Assembly: GCF_918797505.1 (NCBI RefSeq)
Contig: NC_092794.1
Span: 34,896,122-34,960,121, forward strand
DNA: 64,000 nucleotides
Direction: 5' to 3'
Origin: Bemisia tabaci
Taxonomy: Eukaryota > Arthropoda > Insecta > Hemiptera > Aleyrodidae
The notes under the pieces are model-generated. The model saw only the letters and a list, made by a program, of their open reading frames with translations, did no database searches and was not told the origin of the DNA. Below, in pieces: positions 10,343 to 22,980 of the stretch (within the stretch, counting starts at the first letter, position 1; the number at the start of each line of letters is the position of its first letter). The translations under genes were made by a program, and so were the position numbers.

Positions 10343-11189
10343 ATCCAGGTGTGAGCGTTGGACTGCCGGAGTGTGTTCTGAATTAATTAGTAACAATGTG
10401 TACCGTTAGGTACAGCTTTTAACATGATCCTAAGGCACTAAATAATTGATTTACGAAAGAAACTTACCTTCAAATAGTGACAAAAAAGTAAAAACTCATG
10501 AAAATGGCTAAATATTGAGCTAATGTCCATGTCTGTTATCACTAAGCAGATGTAAACAATCGCGCCCATTGACTACAGTCTGCCCTAAAAGTAGCGGTTT
10601 ATCCCGTCGGTTCTTATTTATCTAATGAAGGTTTTAACGATTTAATCGTATAGGTATGAGGAATCCCTTTCTGAATTCCATTTTGTTCAAAAAATCATTG
10701 ATTGACTCGATATTTGCATTTAAAAAGCGGCTGCCAATTCCTTATGGGAAAATACATTGTAAGTGATGAAAAGACCAGGTCTGTCGAACCATTTCACGTC
10801 ACAAGTATGGCGGATCCGTTACCGCCTAAAAGTGACCGTTTTGAAAATCCAAATTTTGAGGCGTTTTTAAGTTGATTTTTTGGGGGTTTCCGGTGATCAA
10901 AAAACTCCGGGAAAATTCCTGTGACATCAGGAGCCTTAGTTCTTTCGATTGAAGCAATAAAAAAAATGGTGCAACAGGCCCATTCGACAATACGCTGAAG
11001 GTAAGACATATAGAAAAGAGATTTCACAAAAACTTAAAGAAAACTAACTCATTAAATTTGTTAATTTGTTGGTTAATATTATACAAACGGCGCCGCATAA
11101 TAACGAAATGTGAATTACTTTAGATAATTATTTATGAGATGAAATAAATTCGCTGTCAACTCAGCCGCCACTCTCAGAGTATGTATAGC
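10343..11189. other. No gene recognised
   Basis: No supported feature. A 77-codon minus-strand frame (10794-11027) has a plausible-looking composition, but no motif or family was recognised and the surroundings look repetitive. Confidence 0.35.
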
Positions 11190-12808
11190 ATTTCAAAAAT
11201 TTAATTAGAAAAAGTCATTTCTTTCGAGCCAGGAACAACCAGGGCACCGAGTTCCATGGAAACCCATCAGTATATATTCGTAATACAAAGTTTTCGCCAT
11301 TTTTCCGCCGCCATTTTGAGGTTGTTGAGAGTTTCAAAAATGCAATGAGTGTTTCGCTTTTCTCGTGCCAAAATACCTACCCCCGAATAGGTACCCAGTT
11401 TCATGCAAATCCACCCATAAGCAGCCTACTTAATTATCCACTTCCCGCTTTAGGTAGACCGCCTTCGTTTTGAAAAGGATTAGGGTAGCCTGGGGTTAAG
11501 TGGGCACGGCGGGTTAACTGAACACTCGACCTAGCTGCCACCTGGTGGGCAAACTCAAAACCAACTACGCGTCAATTTCATCAGTTTATAGACCCTTACT
11601 AGTGTACCTTGCGCCGAGTTGATAATCTTTGTTTTTTTTTGAAGTTATGTTTACAAACGTGTTTCGTGGGGCGAAAAGTAAATTCCCGGTGCTGTGAACT
11701 GAAGCCCAAATGACATATCTAGCTTTTGAGGAAGGCTTTGGTAAGTGCTTTATTGTTTCATCTATAGTTTTATGTACTATTTCCAGTGATTACTTTGGTA
11801 ATTAATCCAATTGAGTACTATTTATGATTTTTTTTCTCTGAAATTCCGAAGTGGGGTTAACTGAACACTACCAAATGGGGTTAACTGAACACTACCAAAT
11901 GGGATTAAAGAGGGCATTCCCAGTTAACCCCATAGATTACAAGTTAGCCAAAACATTCACTAAAACTTGTTTTTTGATTTTAATTGCAGTATTTTAACAA
12001 CTAAAAGGAGAAAAAGGACAACCAACCATGGGACCTATTCAGAAGTCACTGAACTAAGTTTTCCGTATCTCTTAGTGAAAATGTATATAATATAAGTATT
12101 AAGACAAACAAAAAATCATCCTCAGATGTATTTCTTTAATTTTTAAGACTTTTCCACTTGTTCATTTGACTTAATAAAAGTTTCCTCTTTCAAAAGTATG
12201 CTTTTTCACTTAGTGTCCAGTCAACCCACCCCCAGTGCCCAGTTAACCCACCCCACGGGGTTAACTGAGCACTTTCCCATTTTTTACAAAATCTAAATTT
12301 TGACCATGAAGAAATTTAAAAAATTAAACATACTATTTTTTGCAGATACCTTACATTATACTGAAGACATTGTACTTTAAAGATTAACTCTATCTATCAC
12401 CAAATTTGTTTTATGATTTTTCAAACAAAATGGTGCCCACTTAACCCCAGTCTACCCTAAATTTCTCAGAAATCTAATGCCAGAATCGTTTTCCTCGTCT
12501 CCAAAAACCTCAGGATTCCGACTGTCAGCCCAATCTGTCAGTAATAACAGAGATGCCGATTTTCCATTATTTGAACCTTAAGGTCGCCCGCTATTTTGCG
12601 AAACATAAGAGGGAGGGGTTGCCATTTGAAAAAAAAATATTTCCCCTTTGCCTCTGTTAGGAGGGGGAGGGGGGGGAGCACGCCTCTGAAATTTTAGGAG
12701 AAGCCAACAAGTTGCTACTTTAGACCTAGGAACATCTCCAAAGTTTTAAATTTCAATGCCAATTAGGCAAGAAGTTACAGGAGTGGTGAGTAGCTTTTGG
12801 TTAACTAT
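11190..12808. mobile_element. Old, diverged copy of the foldback at 21348-22976
   Basis: Both flanks of the MITE at 11483-12457 match the foldback at 21348-22976. The left flank has CCGCCATTTTGAGG and the TCTCGTGCCAAAATACC block. The right flank has CTAATGCCAGAATCG, AGAGATGCC, GTTGCCATTTGAAAA and the terminal GAAGTTACAGGAGTGG. Divergence is clearly higher than between the arms of the reference element, so this copy is older. Ends are approximate. Confidence 0.65.
11483..12457. mobile_element. TA-flanked MITE with GGGTTAAGTGGGCAC ends
   Basis: 975 bp with termini GGGTAGCCTGGGGTTAAGTG and its near-exact inverse at 12432-12457. TA lies on each side (11481-11482, 12458-12459). Removing it with one TA restores collinearity with the related foldback at 21348, which confirms the target. 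Inside, the word GGGGTTAACTGAACACT recurs several times in both orientations (11511, 11873-11895, 12256). No coding frame is present. Confidence 0.78.
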
Positions 12809-13281
12809 GTATAAAATAGATATTATTAAATATAGGTTTATTAAATATGGTATCCACACGATCGTATCTGATACTAGTACTTTGGCTACTATGGGGCATA
12901 GTTAAAGCGGCATCTCAAAATATGTACCTGTACCTACACATAGCGTCTAGATAAGAACTCCACACCTCATCTTTTCATTTCCTATCCCCCACCGCGTAAT
13001 ATATTCGGTATTATTATAAGATATTCATTTGGAACAGCGAATCCTATGGCTTTTCTCAATAGAAAGTTTGCATGATACTCGGAAGGATACCAACCTAATA
13101 ATAGGATATTCTACGTTTGCCATCTAATATCCCAAAATATCTTACAAATTACTGCGTGCTAGATTTTTCTTTCTTCTTTTTACCTTAGCCTTTCGACTTT
13201 TGACCCAGAAAAATGTCCCCTCCTCTCAAAGAAAAGGGACACATGAGAAAATTTGGGAGGTCGAGTCCCGGCCCTAGCTGC
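12809..13281. other. No gene recognised
   Basis: AT-rich sequence with no supported feature up to the hAT-like target duplication at 13282. Confidence 0.4.
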
Positions 13282-13289
13282 TTGTACAC

Positions 13290-16101
13290 TAGGGTGGAGC
13301 GTTTTTGGGCTTTTTTTTATTTTGAAAATGGACATAGCACAGTAGTTGTGAAATGGTCTAAAAGTAACGCCTGAATTTTCCTGAATTTTTTCGTCAACGT
13401 TTAGGCCTCCCGGATTGACGTTGACGTCAAAATTAGCGGAAAATCCGGGTTTTTTGACGATAACTTGGCAACATTGGCAAATACGACAAAAATGCATAGA
13501 ATCAGAGTTGTTGGAAATTAAATTTCCAACAAATCACTTTCTTATCGTTTTTTCTGTAAGTGCAACCGTTTTAGTGTAAAATTCGAAAACCCGTATTTTT
13601 CCGGAAATTTGGCACAAATTCTCGTTCAGTCCGGGAGAAATACGGTAGAAATACGGGAGAAATACGGGAGAAAGAGGGCTAACTCGGAACAAATTGCGTG
13701 CGTGATAGACTTTTCCTACAAGAATACCATCATCGGGTTGGCTTGAATAACACAAAACATACAAAATGTTTTCCACGGCTCCACCGCGGAACACCCCTTA
13801 AAATTCCTAAAATTCAAAAAGGCGGCCGTGTTTAGATTATCAAGCATCAAGGTAATTTAAAATGTGCATCTCGTGTGGTATGAGGTGTCGTTTCCTATGT
13901 CTTTTTAGTCATAAATTTCAAATATAGTGTTAAAAAAAGCCCCTGGTCAAACGGGGTGCATCAAATCCAGGACGGCGGCCAACGTTGAACGGCAGGAAGG
14001 TATGTTTGTCCCATATGCCCTCACATTCCCCCCTGATAGTTCGTCCTAGTACCACTTCTTCGCGTGATAAGTCAAGTGAGGTATTAGTTCCCTAAAGAAT
14101 ATCGACGGCGAAATTCCCAAACCAGGTATCTCGTTTGCAATGTTTGAAAATTCCAAGAATTCTGCAACATCGCAAACCGATACATGCTTTGGTTGTTTCA
14201 TTGTAATTTTCGTCGTAGATTTCCAGTATGACGTGATGAATACCACCTGGTTAATCGGGCTGCACAAAACTCAAAAAAGACTGATAAGTTTGAAGGGTGG
14301 GAGGACTTAGCAAGTTAAATAATGACGCAATGAGTGAAGTGAAGTATTATTCCCTGTGTAATTTTGGTAAAATGTGAAGTAAAAAATTAAGTGGAAAATG
14401 AATGGTCAAACAGGGTGTCTCAAATCCACGATGACTGCCTGTAAAAGGCAGTAGTGTTAACCAGAGGTGTAGGTATAATGCTGGAAGGCAATATCTGAAC
14501 GGTGTTTGCGTGCAACATAGTTCCTTTTAGCATTGCGTCTTATTTTAAAATATGTCTTATTATACATCTTCGAAGATAAGGTACCGATTTCCGTGTAAGT
14601 AATATTCGCGTTTAAAATCCTTTTATTCCCCCTGAGAACCAAGACTCTTTTAATTCGAAATGTGAATAAAGCAAATTAGGTCGCACGTGAGAATCATGGC
14701 GAAATAAAAAAAAAAATCAATTTTCTCTAAAATCAAACGTTGACGACACCACTCTTCAAAAAATATATTGAGGAACATCATTCGGTGGTATGAATCATCA
14801 ATGTTTTAATTTTTCATTCTTTTTCTTTTAGAATTAGGTAACTCAATTGCATGTAAATATCGCTTATTCAGCAGTCTCTCTTTGAATTGTACATTTATTT
14901 TGTAGTGTCATTTTATTGATTCTTCATATGGAGATAGTCACCATCCTCGATTTCAGCTCTTATTGAGGAGTAATATTAATTGTGAACATTTAAGAAAACT
15001 GTTAGATTTATTTCAATGATTTTTTACTATCACACTTTGAAATTTTCTGTGCTGTCCTTCACATTTAGAAGTCATCCACTTATCCCATAATCGGGAGACC
15101 CCGCACGATTTTGGGGCATTTTCTGTTGTAAATTTAAAATTTACGAACAAAATTATCTAAATTTACCGCAAACATTGCGGCATCTTAAACCCTAGTAACC
15201 TGCGGATTCGGCCTGGATTGCCAGTTTTACGCCTCCTGACCAGGTGTCATTCATCGGATCATAGATGAGGTCTTATAAAAGACAATTTAATTTTGAACCT
15301 CTAATCAATATGATAAACCAATATTATCCAGAGATCGTTACCTTACTTTCAATTTAAAATGTAATACACTAATCAAACTTTATAAGGTACCCTCCCGCCG
15401 TTCAAAGTTGGCCGCCATCCTGGATTTGATGCACCCCGTTTGACCAGGGGCTTTTTTTAACACTATATTTGAAATTTATGACTAAAAAGACATAGGAAAC
15501 GACACCTCATACCACACGAGATGCACATTTTAAATTACCTTGATGCTTGATAATCTAAACACGGCCGCCTTTTTGAATTTTAGGAATTTTAAGGGGTGTT
15601 CCGCGGTGGAGCCGTGGAAAACATTTTGTATGTTTTGTGTTATTCAAGCCAACCCGATGATGGTATTCTTGTAGGAAAAGTCTATCACGCACGCAATTTG
15701 TTCCGAGTTAGCCCTCTTTCTCCCGTATTTCTCCCGTATTTCTACCGTATTTCTCCCGGACTGAACGAGAATTTGTGCCAAATTTCCGGAAAAATACGGG
15801 TTTTCGAATTTTACACTAAAACGGTTGCACTTACAGAAAAAACGATAAGAAAGTGATTTGTTGGAAATTTAATTTCCAACAACTCTGATTCTATGCATTT
15901 TTGTCGTATTTGCCAATGTTGCCAAGTTATCGTCAAAAAACCCGGATTTTCCGCTAATTTTGACGTCAACGTCAATCCGGGAGGCCTAAACGTTGACGAA
16001 AATATTCAGGAAAATTCAGGCGTTACTTTTAGACCATTTCACAACTACTGTGCTATGTCCATTTTCAAAATAAAAAAAAAGCCCAAAAACGCTCCACCCT
16101 A
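13290..16101. mobile_element. hAT-like element with 712 bp terminal inverted repeats
   Basis: 2,812 bp beginning TAGGGTGGAGCGTTTTT and ending with its inverse. A perfect 8 bp duplication TTGTACAC (13282-13289 and 16102-16109) flanks it; this fits the hAT target pattern nTnnnnAn. The arms 13290-14001 and 15390-16101 are almost identical, so identical 86-codon frames appear in both (13534-13794 minus, 15596-15856 plus). These are shadows of the TIR. The 1.4 kb middle is AT-rich and encodes no hAT transposase, so the element is non-autonomous. High arm identity suggests a recent insertion or gene conversion. Confidence 0.9.
14002..15389. other. Non-coding interior of the hAT-like element
   Basis: AT-rich, with only short frames (61 and 73 codons, minus strand) and no BED finger or hAT dimerisation motif. 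I see nothing functional in it. Confidence 0.5.
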
Positions 16102-16109
16102 TTGTACAC

Positions 16110-16796
16110 GTGATGGCCCCCATTCAGCATGTGTTCGAAATGAATTCTCGTCGACGGCCATACCTATAAGTACGTACACGAAATAGGTAAAGGAGATCTT
16201 TTTTCCCGTGTAAGCACGGTCGTACAGGTAATAGCATTCAGTGAACTCACCTTAGTTGAAGAAGTAAGCAGTTTAAAAATATTTCTTACATTCTCTGGTA
16301 GTCAGGCTGGCTGACGCTTCGATCCCCTACCACAGCAACGTCGCCAGCAAATGCATAACTTCGAGCTGTACCGGTTTGTGCGACCGGTCTCTATCCCAGC
16401 GTTGTCGTCAACTGCAATTGCCATGCACTCGTCAGCATTGCCAATTCCATGGCTGTGCAATTCGCCAGAATTTTTTTTTTTTAGTGGGTATTTTACTTCG
16501 TCACTCAGAAGTGAGAGGAGAGTTGACAGGTACCTTCTCATCGGTTCTATTTCCCACGCGCGAAGGACATGGGTGGAACGGAGTCGAGCAAGTCCGGCGC
16601 TGGCCTTCCTTTAATAAAAGTCTACCTACTTATCCCCTCTCTAAAAAGGTGGAGGATTTTGCCGGGTAAGTGCGTGTCACATCTTTCATCTTTGAAATTA
16701 TACTCGGATTTAATTTTCAGTAAGAACAGGTACCTAAACATTACAGCAGAAATTACTTAATTCCTCATTTTCGCGCGGTTCCTAATAAGTATTAAG
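16110..16796. other. No gene recognised
   Basis: Several overlapping frames of 63-97 codons on both strands in moderately GC-rich DNA (16300-16620). None shows a recognisable domain. A minus-strand FAGDVAVV-like stretch recalls a reverse-transcriptase FADD box but has no supporting context. Confidence 0.3.
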
Positions 16797-17170
16797 CATT
16801 GATCGCGATAAATTGCCGTTTGATCGAAGAATGTATCGCGATTATCGACGTCGATTTAATGCAATATTATCGGCTACAAAGTAGCGGTAAATTGCAATTT
16901 CATCACATTAATTTGAAGTAAAATCGCGATTTTATCGATGGCGATTTATTGCAATATTATCGAACAAGAAATCGTGATAGGTAAATTGAGTTAAAATTTT
17001 CATTTCATTGCACGCGATTTTATCGCGATGAAATGGAGACAAGATCAAGGATGATCGCTCAGATGTTGATGATCCTACCGTTTTTATCGCCAAAAAATCG
17101 TAACAAAAACGCAACTAAATTTAAAAATAGGTATCGCGATTTTTCCGTTGAAAAATACTACCTACTTGGG
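16797..17170. mobile_element. CCCAAGTAGCA-family relative with ATCGCGAT repeats
   Basis: About 374 bp of interspersed ATCGCGATAAAT, TTGCAATATTATCG and ATCGACGTCGAT words in both orientations. It ends TACCTACTTGGG at 17170. Its composition matches 8800-9050 and 23450-23546. The left end is not clearly the CCCAAG terminus. Confidence 0.55.
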
Positions 17171-17776
17171 CTGCCCCTTGAAACCTACCTTGAAGCACGA
17201 AAAAACCCTCGAATCCTCTTTTGGAGCTGGTTAAGTCCAGCAGATTTCTCTGGGTAGGATATTTAATAGCCCCCTCCCATCTCTGAATGAGGTAGGTACT
17301 CCTCGCTCTTCCGCCCACAGAAAGTTCCTCTGCGCCTATGGCGAAGGGATATTTGGCACCATCGGGTCCGAGTCGTTAAAGACGCAAGCTGCTCCGGTCC
17401 CCAGTCGGTCGTCTCCCTGGATCGGTGCGGTGTGTGGGTTTTTCTCATAGCCTAGCCGGGTGCCTCCCTCCTCCCTCCACCACAGCTAACGAACTCTGTC
17501 GGGTCATGCGTGCAACGTCCGTTTAGAAATGACTTGTCCAAGTTGCGCATCTGGATGGGAAGTATATGCAATTTCCCTGGCCTTATTCAAATAATTAAAA
17601 GGCATTAGAATGAGTTTGGATTCTTTAATGTGGTTTTGCTTTTTGATTGATTGCTTAATTTGCCTCTGCTAAAAATAAGTGTAATGTTAGCTAATTGATA
17701 GCAATGTGCTGGTATTGAGTTTTCATGCATAATACTGAGTCGCCATGTTAGCAATAAGTTAAAGTACTATACCAGT
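17171..17776. other. No gene recognised
   Basis: A moderately GC-rich patch (17270-17500) is followed by AT-rich DNA. No domain, RNA gene or transposon end was recognised. Confidence 0.35.
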
Positions 17777-17778
17777 TA

Positions 17779-19262
17779 CAGGATAATCCAGACCACCCGT
17801 CCAATATCTTTTTCTCGAAAACTGCGGAAAATTGAGCTTCGGGACAAAACCTTTCGTTGAGTAAATCGACACCAAAGAATCGAATGAAAATATTTTCAGT
17901 CCTCCAAAATTGCCCCTTGGGGGTGTTTTCTTTGGGGGGGGGGGGGGGGGTGCCGTCCCGTTTCTCGCGATTTTCAAATATGAAGGGTATGTTTTGACTT
18001 TGGATTCGAAATCTACGGGAAAAAATAAGAACATTTTGCTCGTAGCCCTTTTTCCCTAAACCCCCATCTTTTGGATTTATGGGGCATTTTGGGGTGTTTT
18101 TGGAGCAATTTTCAATTCGATGCTGTAAGCTGGCACATTATTCAAATTTCAAAATCTAAAAATCTCCTGAGAGGAGAGGTCAATACCTTTTTACTGCTCT
18201 GCCGTATGACCCCTGTTGCTCCAAAATGTTCAGGGCCACTAGAGTACCTGTATAGCGAGAGTATAGACAGATGTGAAACTCCGAAAATCCATCAGGCCTT
18301 CACCGATGTCTTCGCGAATAAAGTTAGGGCCCAGAAATGCAGCCAACCTATGAATCTCAATTATTCAGAGCGCTTTACTAATACAATTGTTACGAACCAT
18401 CGTCTATAAAGCACGTATTTGACTTACTTGTTGCATAAATTTACTCATTTTTGCGGAAGAACGCTCATTTATGTACATTCTTAGCCTTCTTGGTTAGAAT
18501 TGGAATGTGCAGACTGGCAGTGAAATTTTGTACGCTAGAATGTTGGTTAGAAGGGTGGCTGCACTTTTGGGCCCTAAGCCCTCCATGAAGCGATCTGTCC
18601 ATACTCTCGCTATATAGGTACTCTAAGGGCCACGACCTTTCAAAAATTTTGGGGCTTTGGCGGGTCGCAAGTTAAAATTTTCAAATGGCAAGGGTATGTT
18701 TCCACTTCAGATATGGATTCTACGCGAAAAGTTATGTAGAATTAATGTGGCGCATGGACTGTTTGCTTCAAATTTTTTTTTACCCCTCATTTTCTCCAAA
18801 AATACACAGCTTCTTATGAGGAAATGGGGTTCTTCTGTCATGTGCCCATATGGCACATCAATAAAAAGGTCTACCTCTCCGCTGAGGAGATTTTTAGATT
18901 TTGAAATTTGAATAATTTGGCCGCTTACAGCATCGAATTGGAAACTGCCCGAAAATGCCTCATATAACTCCAAGAGATGGGGGTTTAGGGAAAAAGGGCT
19001 ACGAGCAAAATGTTCTTATTTTTTCCCGTAGATTCCGAATCCAAAGTCAAAACATACCCTTCCTATTTGAAAATCGCGAGAAACGGGACGCCCCCCCCCC
19101 CCCAAAAAAAGAAAACACCCCCAAGGGGCAGTTTTGGAGGACTGAAAATATTTTCATTCGATTCTTTGGTGTCGATTTACTCAATGAAACGTTTTGTCCC
19201 GAAGCTCAATTTTCCGCCGTTTTCGAGAAAAAGACAGTGGACGGGTGGTCTGGATCACCCTG
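17779..19262. mobile_element. TA-flanked hairpin element A (CAGGRTRATCCAGACCACCC)
   Basis: 1,484 bp, flanked by TA (17777-17778 and 19263-19264). It is a near-complete inverted repeat: the left arm from 17779 and right arm ending 19262 share CCGAAGCTCAATTTTC, the poly-G/poly-C tract next to the CCCC(T/A)-rich block, and the TTTTGGATTC segment. M1 copy 3 sits near the axis. No coding capacity. Elements A and B share interior sequence and are subfamilies. Confidence 0.82.
18240..18625 (+). mobile_element. hAT-type MITE M1, copy 3
   Basis: 386 bp, ends TAGAGTACCTGTATAG and CTATATAGGTACTCTA, with a perfect 8 bp duplication AGGGCCAC at 18232-18239 and 18626-18633. It has the same orientation as copy 1 and is inserted near the axis of hairpin element A. 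Confidence 0.92.
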
Positions 19263-19323
19263 TATGTGTGAGAATTAAGTTTGTCAGTGATACACTAAAT
19301 GATCTAACCATATATGAGCTATA

Positions 19324-20575
19324 CCGGGTGTTCCAGAGCATCCGTCCACTATCTTTCTCTCGGAAACAGCCGAAAATTGAGCTTCGGGACAAAAACTTGC
19401 GGGGGTAAATCAACCCCAAAGAATTCAATGAAAATGTTGGCAGCCCTCCAAATCCCCGTGGGGGGTGTTTAAAGGGGGTGCCCCCCGTTTCTCGCGCTTT
19501 CAAATAGGGATGCTATGTTTTGACCTTGAACTTCAATTCAATGGCCGAAAATGAGAATTGTTTGTTTACTTATGCGTTTTCCCCCAAAATCCCCATGTTT
19601 TGGAATTATTGGAGCATTTTGGAACATTTTTTAAGCATATGTCAATCAGACACTGTAGGCGTTAAAATTATTCGATTTTCAAAATGTAAAAGTCACCCGA
19701 GAGAAGAGGTCACTGACCTTTTTATTTGTGTGCCATATGACCCATGTGGATCCAAAATTATGGGGTCCACGACCCCCGGAAAATGTTGGAGCTTTGGAGG
19801 GCCGTAAGTCGGAAATTTCAAATAGCAAGGGTGTGTTTTGACCTCAGATTTGGATTCTACGCGAAAAGTTGCCCGGAATTTTTAGGGCGTATGGCGTTTT
19901 TGCTCCATATTACTTTAGAACCCTGTTGCCTCGTAAGAGGACGTGTGTTTTGGATAGAATAAAGGGCAAAAATAATTTGGGGCAAATAGGCCGTGCGCCA
20001 TATTGATTCTACGTAACTTGTCGCGTGGAATCCAAATCTGAAATCAAATCATACCCTTGCTATTTAAAATGTTTGACTTCTTGCCCTCCAAAGCCCCTAA
20101 ATGGGGGGGGGGGGGGGGGGGAGGTCGTGGCTCCCATAATGTTGGGTGAACGGGGGTCATAAGGCACATCGATACAGAGGTATTATTGCCCTCTTCTCTC
20201 AGGAGACTTTTAGATTTTGACAATTGAATAATTTTAACGCCTCCAGTGTCACGCTGAATTTTGCCCAAAAATGTTTCCCAAAATGCCCTCTAACTCCAAA
20301 AAGTGGGGGGTTTAGGGGAAAAGAGCATAGAGCAAAAAGTTCTTATTTTTAGCCAAATAATTTAAATTCGATGTCAAAACATACCCTCTGTATTTGAAAT
20401 ATGCGATAAACGGAGACACCCCCTTAAAATCTACCTATAATGGGGTTGTAGAGGGCTGAAAACATTTTCATTGAATTCTTTGGGGTTGATTTACCCATGC
20501 TAGTACTCATCTAGAAGCTCAATTTTCGGCCGTTTCCGAGAAAAAGATAGTGGACGGGTGCTCTGGAACACCCGG
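19324..20575. mobile_element. TA-flanked hairpin element B (CCGGGTGTTCCAGAGC)
   Basis: 1,252 bp, ends CCGGGTGTTCCAGAGCA and its inverse, TA on both sides (19322-19323, 20576-20577). The arms share the GAGAAAAAGATAGTGGACGG and GCTCAATTTTCGGC segments in opposite orientation. An 18-base G-run lies at 20104-20121. It is only 60 bp from element A. No coding capacity. Confidence 0.85.
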
Positions 20576-20577
20576 TA

Positions 20578-21343
20578 TGTTGACATCAAGCTAATCAGCA
20601 TTATACAAGTATCAGCTGCTTCAGCTCGCTTCACTCGCCTCCTTACCTAGCCGGGGTGCCGCCTCGTGGCCCCAGATCATTCGCTCCCCGAGCTAAGAGG
20701 CAACTTCCCGACCACATCCAAAAAAGGTGTTGGACATTTTTTTGGAAAGCCAGGAATGAGGAAGGGGGGGAGGGCCTCCTCTACCCGTTGGCTTAGGTCA
20801 CTGCATCTCCCAAGTAAAAATGCATCAGCCAAAAATCAGGAATACAATTTTCATTGTTCTACAGATGTTGCAGATTCTATCAGAAGGTCGTAGGGGGGGG
20901 GACTTCCCACCAAAATGTGTTCGTCCTAGATTCATTTGATGAGGTAGCCGCGCGAGGAAAACCCATCCGACAGAGCGGAGGGGTAGAGTGTTCATAGAAG
21001 GTTAGGCAATCACCTTTCAGCGCTGGTACAGTGAGTGTTGTATACAGACGTGCTATTCAGCGCTTTAACCCTTCTCCGAGAAGTGAGGAGACGTGAACCA
21101 ATCCGCAAGTAGCTTGCATAGAGTGACTTATACACATACACACAGAGGTCACTCTCATGGGAAAGATTAGGGCGAAAAAATTTGAAAAGCTCCACGAAAA
21201 CTTTCAAGAGCGGACATTGAACGTTCCGGATCATGGTATCATCTGGGCATCAATAGCTTTCGTTTGCAACAATAATCAAGGAAATCGGCCTGGCAGTTTC
21301 TCAGAATTAAGTATCACAAGGTTTTCAAACTTACAGTGTTATT
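20578..21343. other. No gene recognised
   Basis: No motif-bearing frame. The part next to 21343 is probably the downstream flank of the MULE fragment that the next element interrupts, but I could not recognise MULE coding sequence on this side. Confidence 0.35.
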
Positions 21344-21347
21344 TATA

Positions 21348-22976
21348 CAGGGTCATCCAAAAGTCACCTACCACCCCTGTAACTTTCTTCCTAATCGAGA
21401 TAGAAGTTTGAAACTTTGGGAATGTTCCTCGGTTTAAGGTAGCAACTTTTTGGTCCACCCCCCCCCCCCAAATTTGAGGGGGCGGCCCCCTCTAAGGGGG
21501 CGGGGGCTATCTTATTTTTCAAATGGCAACCCCCTTTTTGTGATACCTCATTCGAAAGATAATAAAAATAGAAAATTTTTGGCGCAAACCGCAGGTCAAA
21601 ATGTTAATTTTTGACAAAATGGCGGCCGGTCAAAGTTCAAAATGGCGGAAATTTGGCATCTCCTTTTTTCATCGGCGGATTGGCCTGAAACTCAGAATCC
21701 TAGGGTTTTTCGGGAAGAGAAAAACGATTCTGGCATTAGTTTTCCAGAAATGTCAGTCCTTCTCAAAATGGCGGCGGTTAAAATGGCGGCTTAGAGCGAG
21801 CGGGACGTGGATATTTAGGCTGCTTATCGTCGGATTTGTATAAGACTTGGTGCCCGGGGGTATTTCGGCACAAGAAGAACGAATCTTTCATTGGATTTCT
21901 GAAATTTTTAAAAACTTTAAAATGGCGGCGAAAAAATGACGGAAGATCTATATCACGGCTGTTTACCGATGGATTTGCACAAAAGTCAATACTCTAGTGG
22001 TTTTTGGCTCGAAAAAAATTAATCTTTCATTAGATTTTTGAAACAATGCATATCGAATTTCAAAAGTCCAATGAAAGATTCGTTCTTCTCGTGCCGAAAT
22101 ACCCCCGGGCACCAAGTCTTATACAAATCCGACGATAAGCAGCCTAAATATCCACGTTCCGCTCTAAGCCGCCATTTTAACCGCCGCCATTTTGAGAAGG
22201 ACTGACAAAAATGCGAATGGTGATGGTGGATGCAGATTTTCCGTTATTTTTCCGCCACCATTTTGACGATATTTATTGTTTCAAAAATCTAATGAAAGAT
22301 TAATTTTTTTCGAGCCAAAAACCACTAGAGTATTGACTTTTGTGCAAATCCATCGGTAAACAGCCGTGATATAGATCTTCCGTCATTTTTTCGCCGCCAT
22401 TTTAAAGTTTTTAAAAATTTCAGAAATCCAATGAAAGATTCGTTCTTCTTGTGCCGAAATACCCCCGGGCACCAAGTCTTATACAAATCCGACGATAAGC
22501 AGCCTAAATATCCACGTCCCGCTCGCTCTAAGCCGCCATTTTAACCGCCGCCATTTTGAGAAGGACTGACATTTCTGGAAAACTAATGCCAGAATCGTTT
22601 TTCTCTTCCCGAAAAACCCTAGGATTCTGAGTTTCAGGCCAATCCGCCGATGAAAAAAGGAGATGCCAAATTTCCGCCATTTTGAACTTTGACCGGCCGC
22701 CATTTTGTCAAAAATCATTATTTTGACCTGCGGTTTGCGCCAAAAATTTTCTATTTTTATTATCTTTCCAATGAGGTATCACAAAAAGGGGGTTGCCATT
22801 TGAAAAATAAGATAGCCCCCGCCCCCTTAGAGGGGGCCGCCCCCTAAAATTTGGGGGGGGGGGGGGTGGACCAAAAAGTTGCTACCTTAAACCGAGGAAC
22901 ATTCCCAAAGTTTCAAACTTCTATCTCGATTAGGAAAAAAGTTACAGGGGTGGTAGGTGACTTTTGGATGACCCTG
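21348..22976. mobile_element. TA-flanked hairpin element C (CAGGGTCATCCAAAAGTC)
   Basis: 1,629 bp, ends CAGGGTCATCCAAAAGTCAC and its inverse, flanked by TATA on both sides (21344-21347, 22977-22980). Arms of about 700 bp are nearly identical, so the same 79-80 codon frame occurs at 21601-21843 plus and 22479-22718 minus. The centre (22070-22260) repeats part of an arm, so three copies of the TGCCGAAATACCCCCGGGCA segment are present. It interrupts the 3' side of a MULE transposase remnant. Confidence 0.87.
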
Positions 22977-22980
22977 TATA

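Noticed and set aside
13534..15856. Identical 86-codon frames on opposite strands, possible gene pair
   Set aside because: They are the two TIRs of the hAT-like element; nothing indicates selection on the frame.
16300..16541. FAGDVAVV stretch as an RT catalytic box on the minus strand
   Set aside because: There are no other RT motifs in order, and the frame around it has no similarity I can support.
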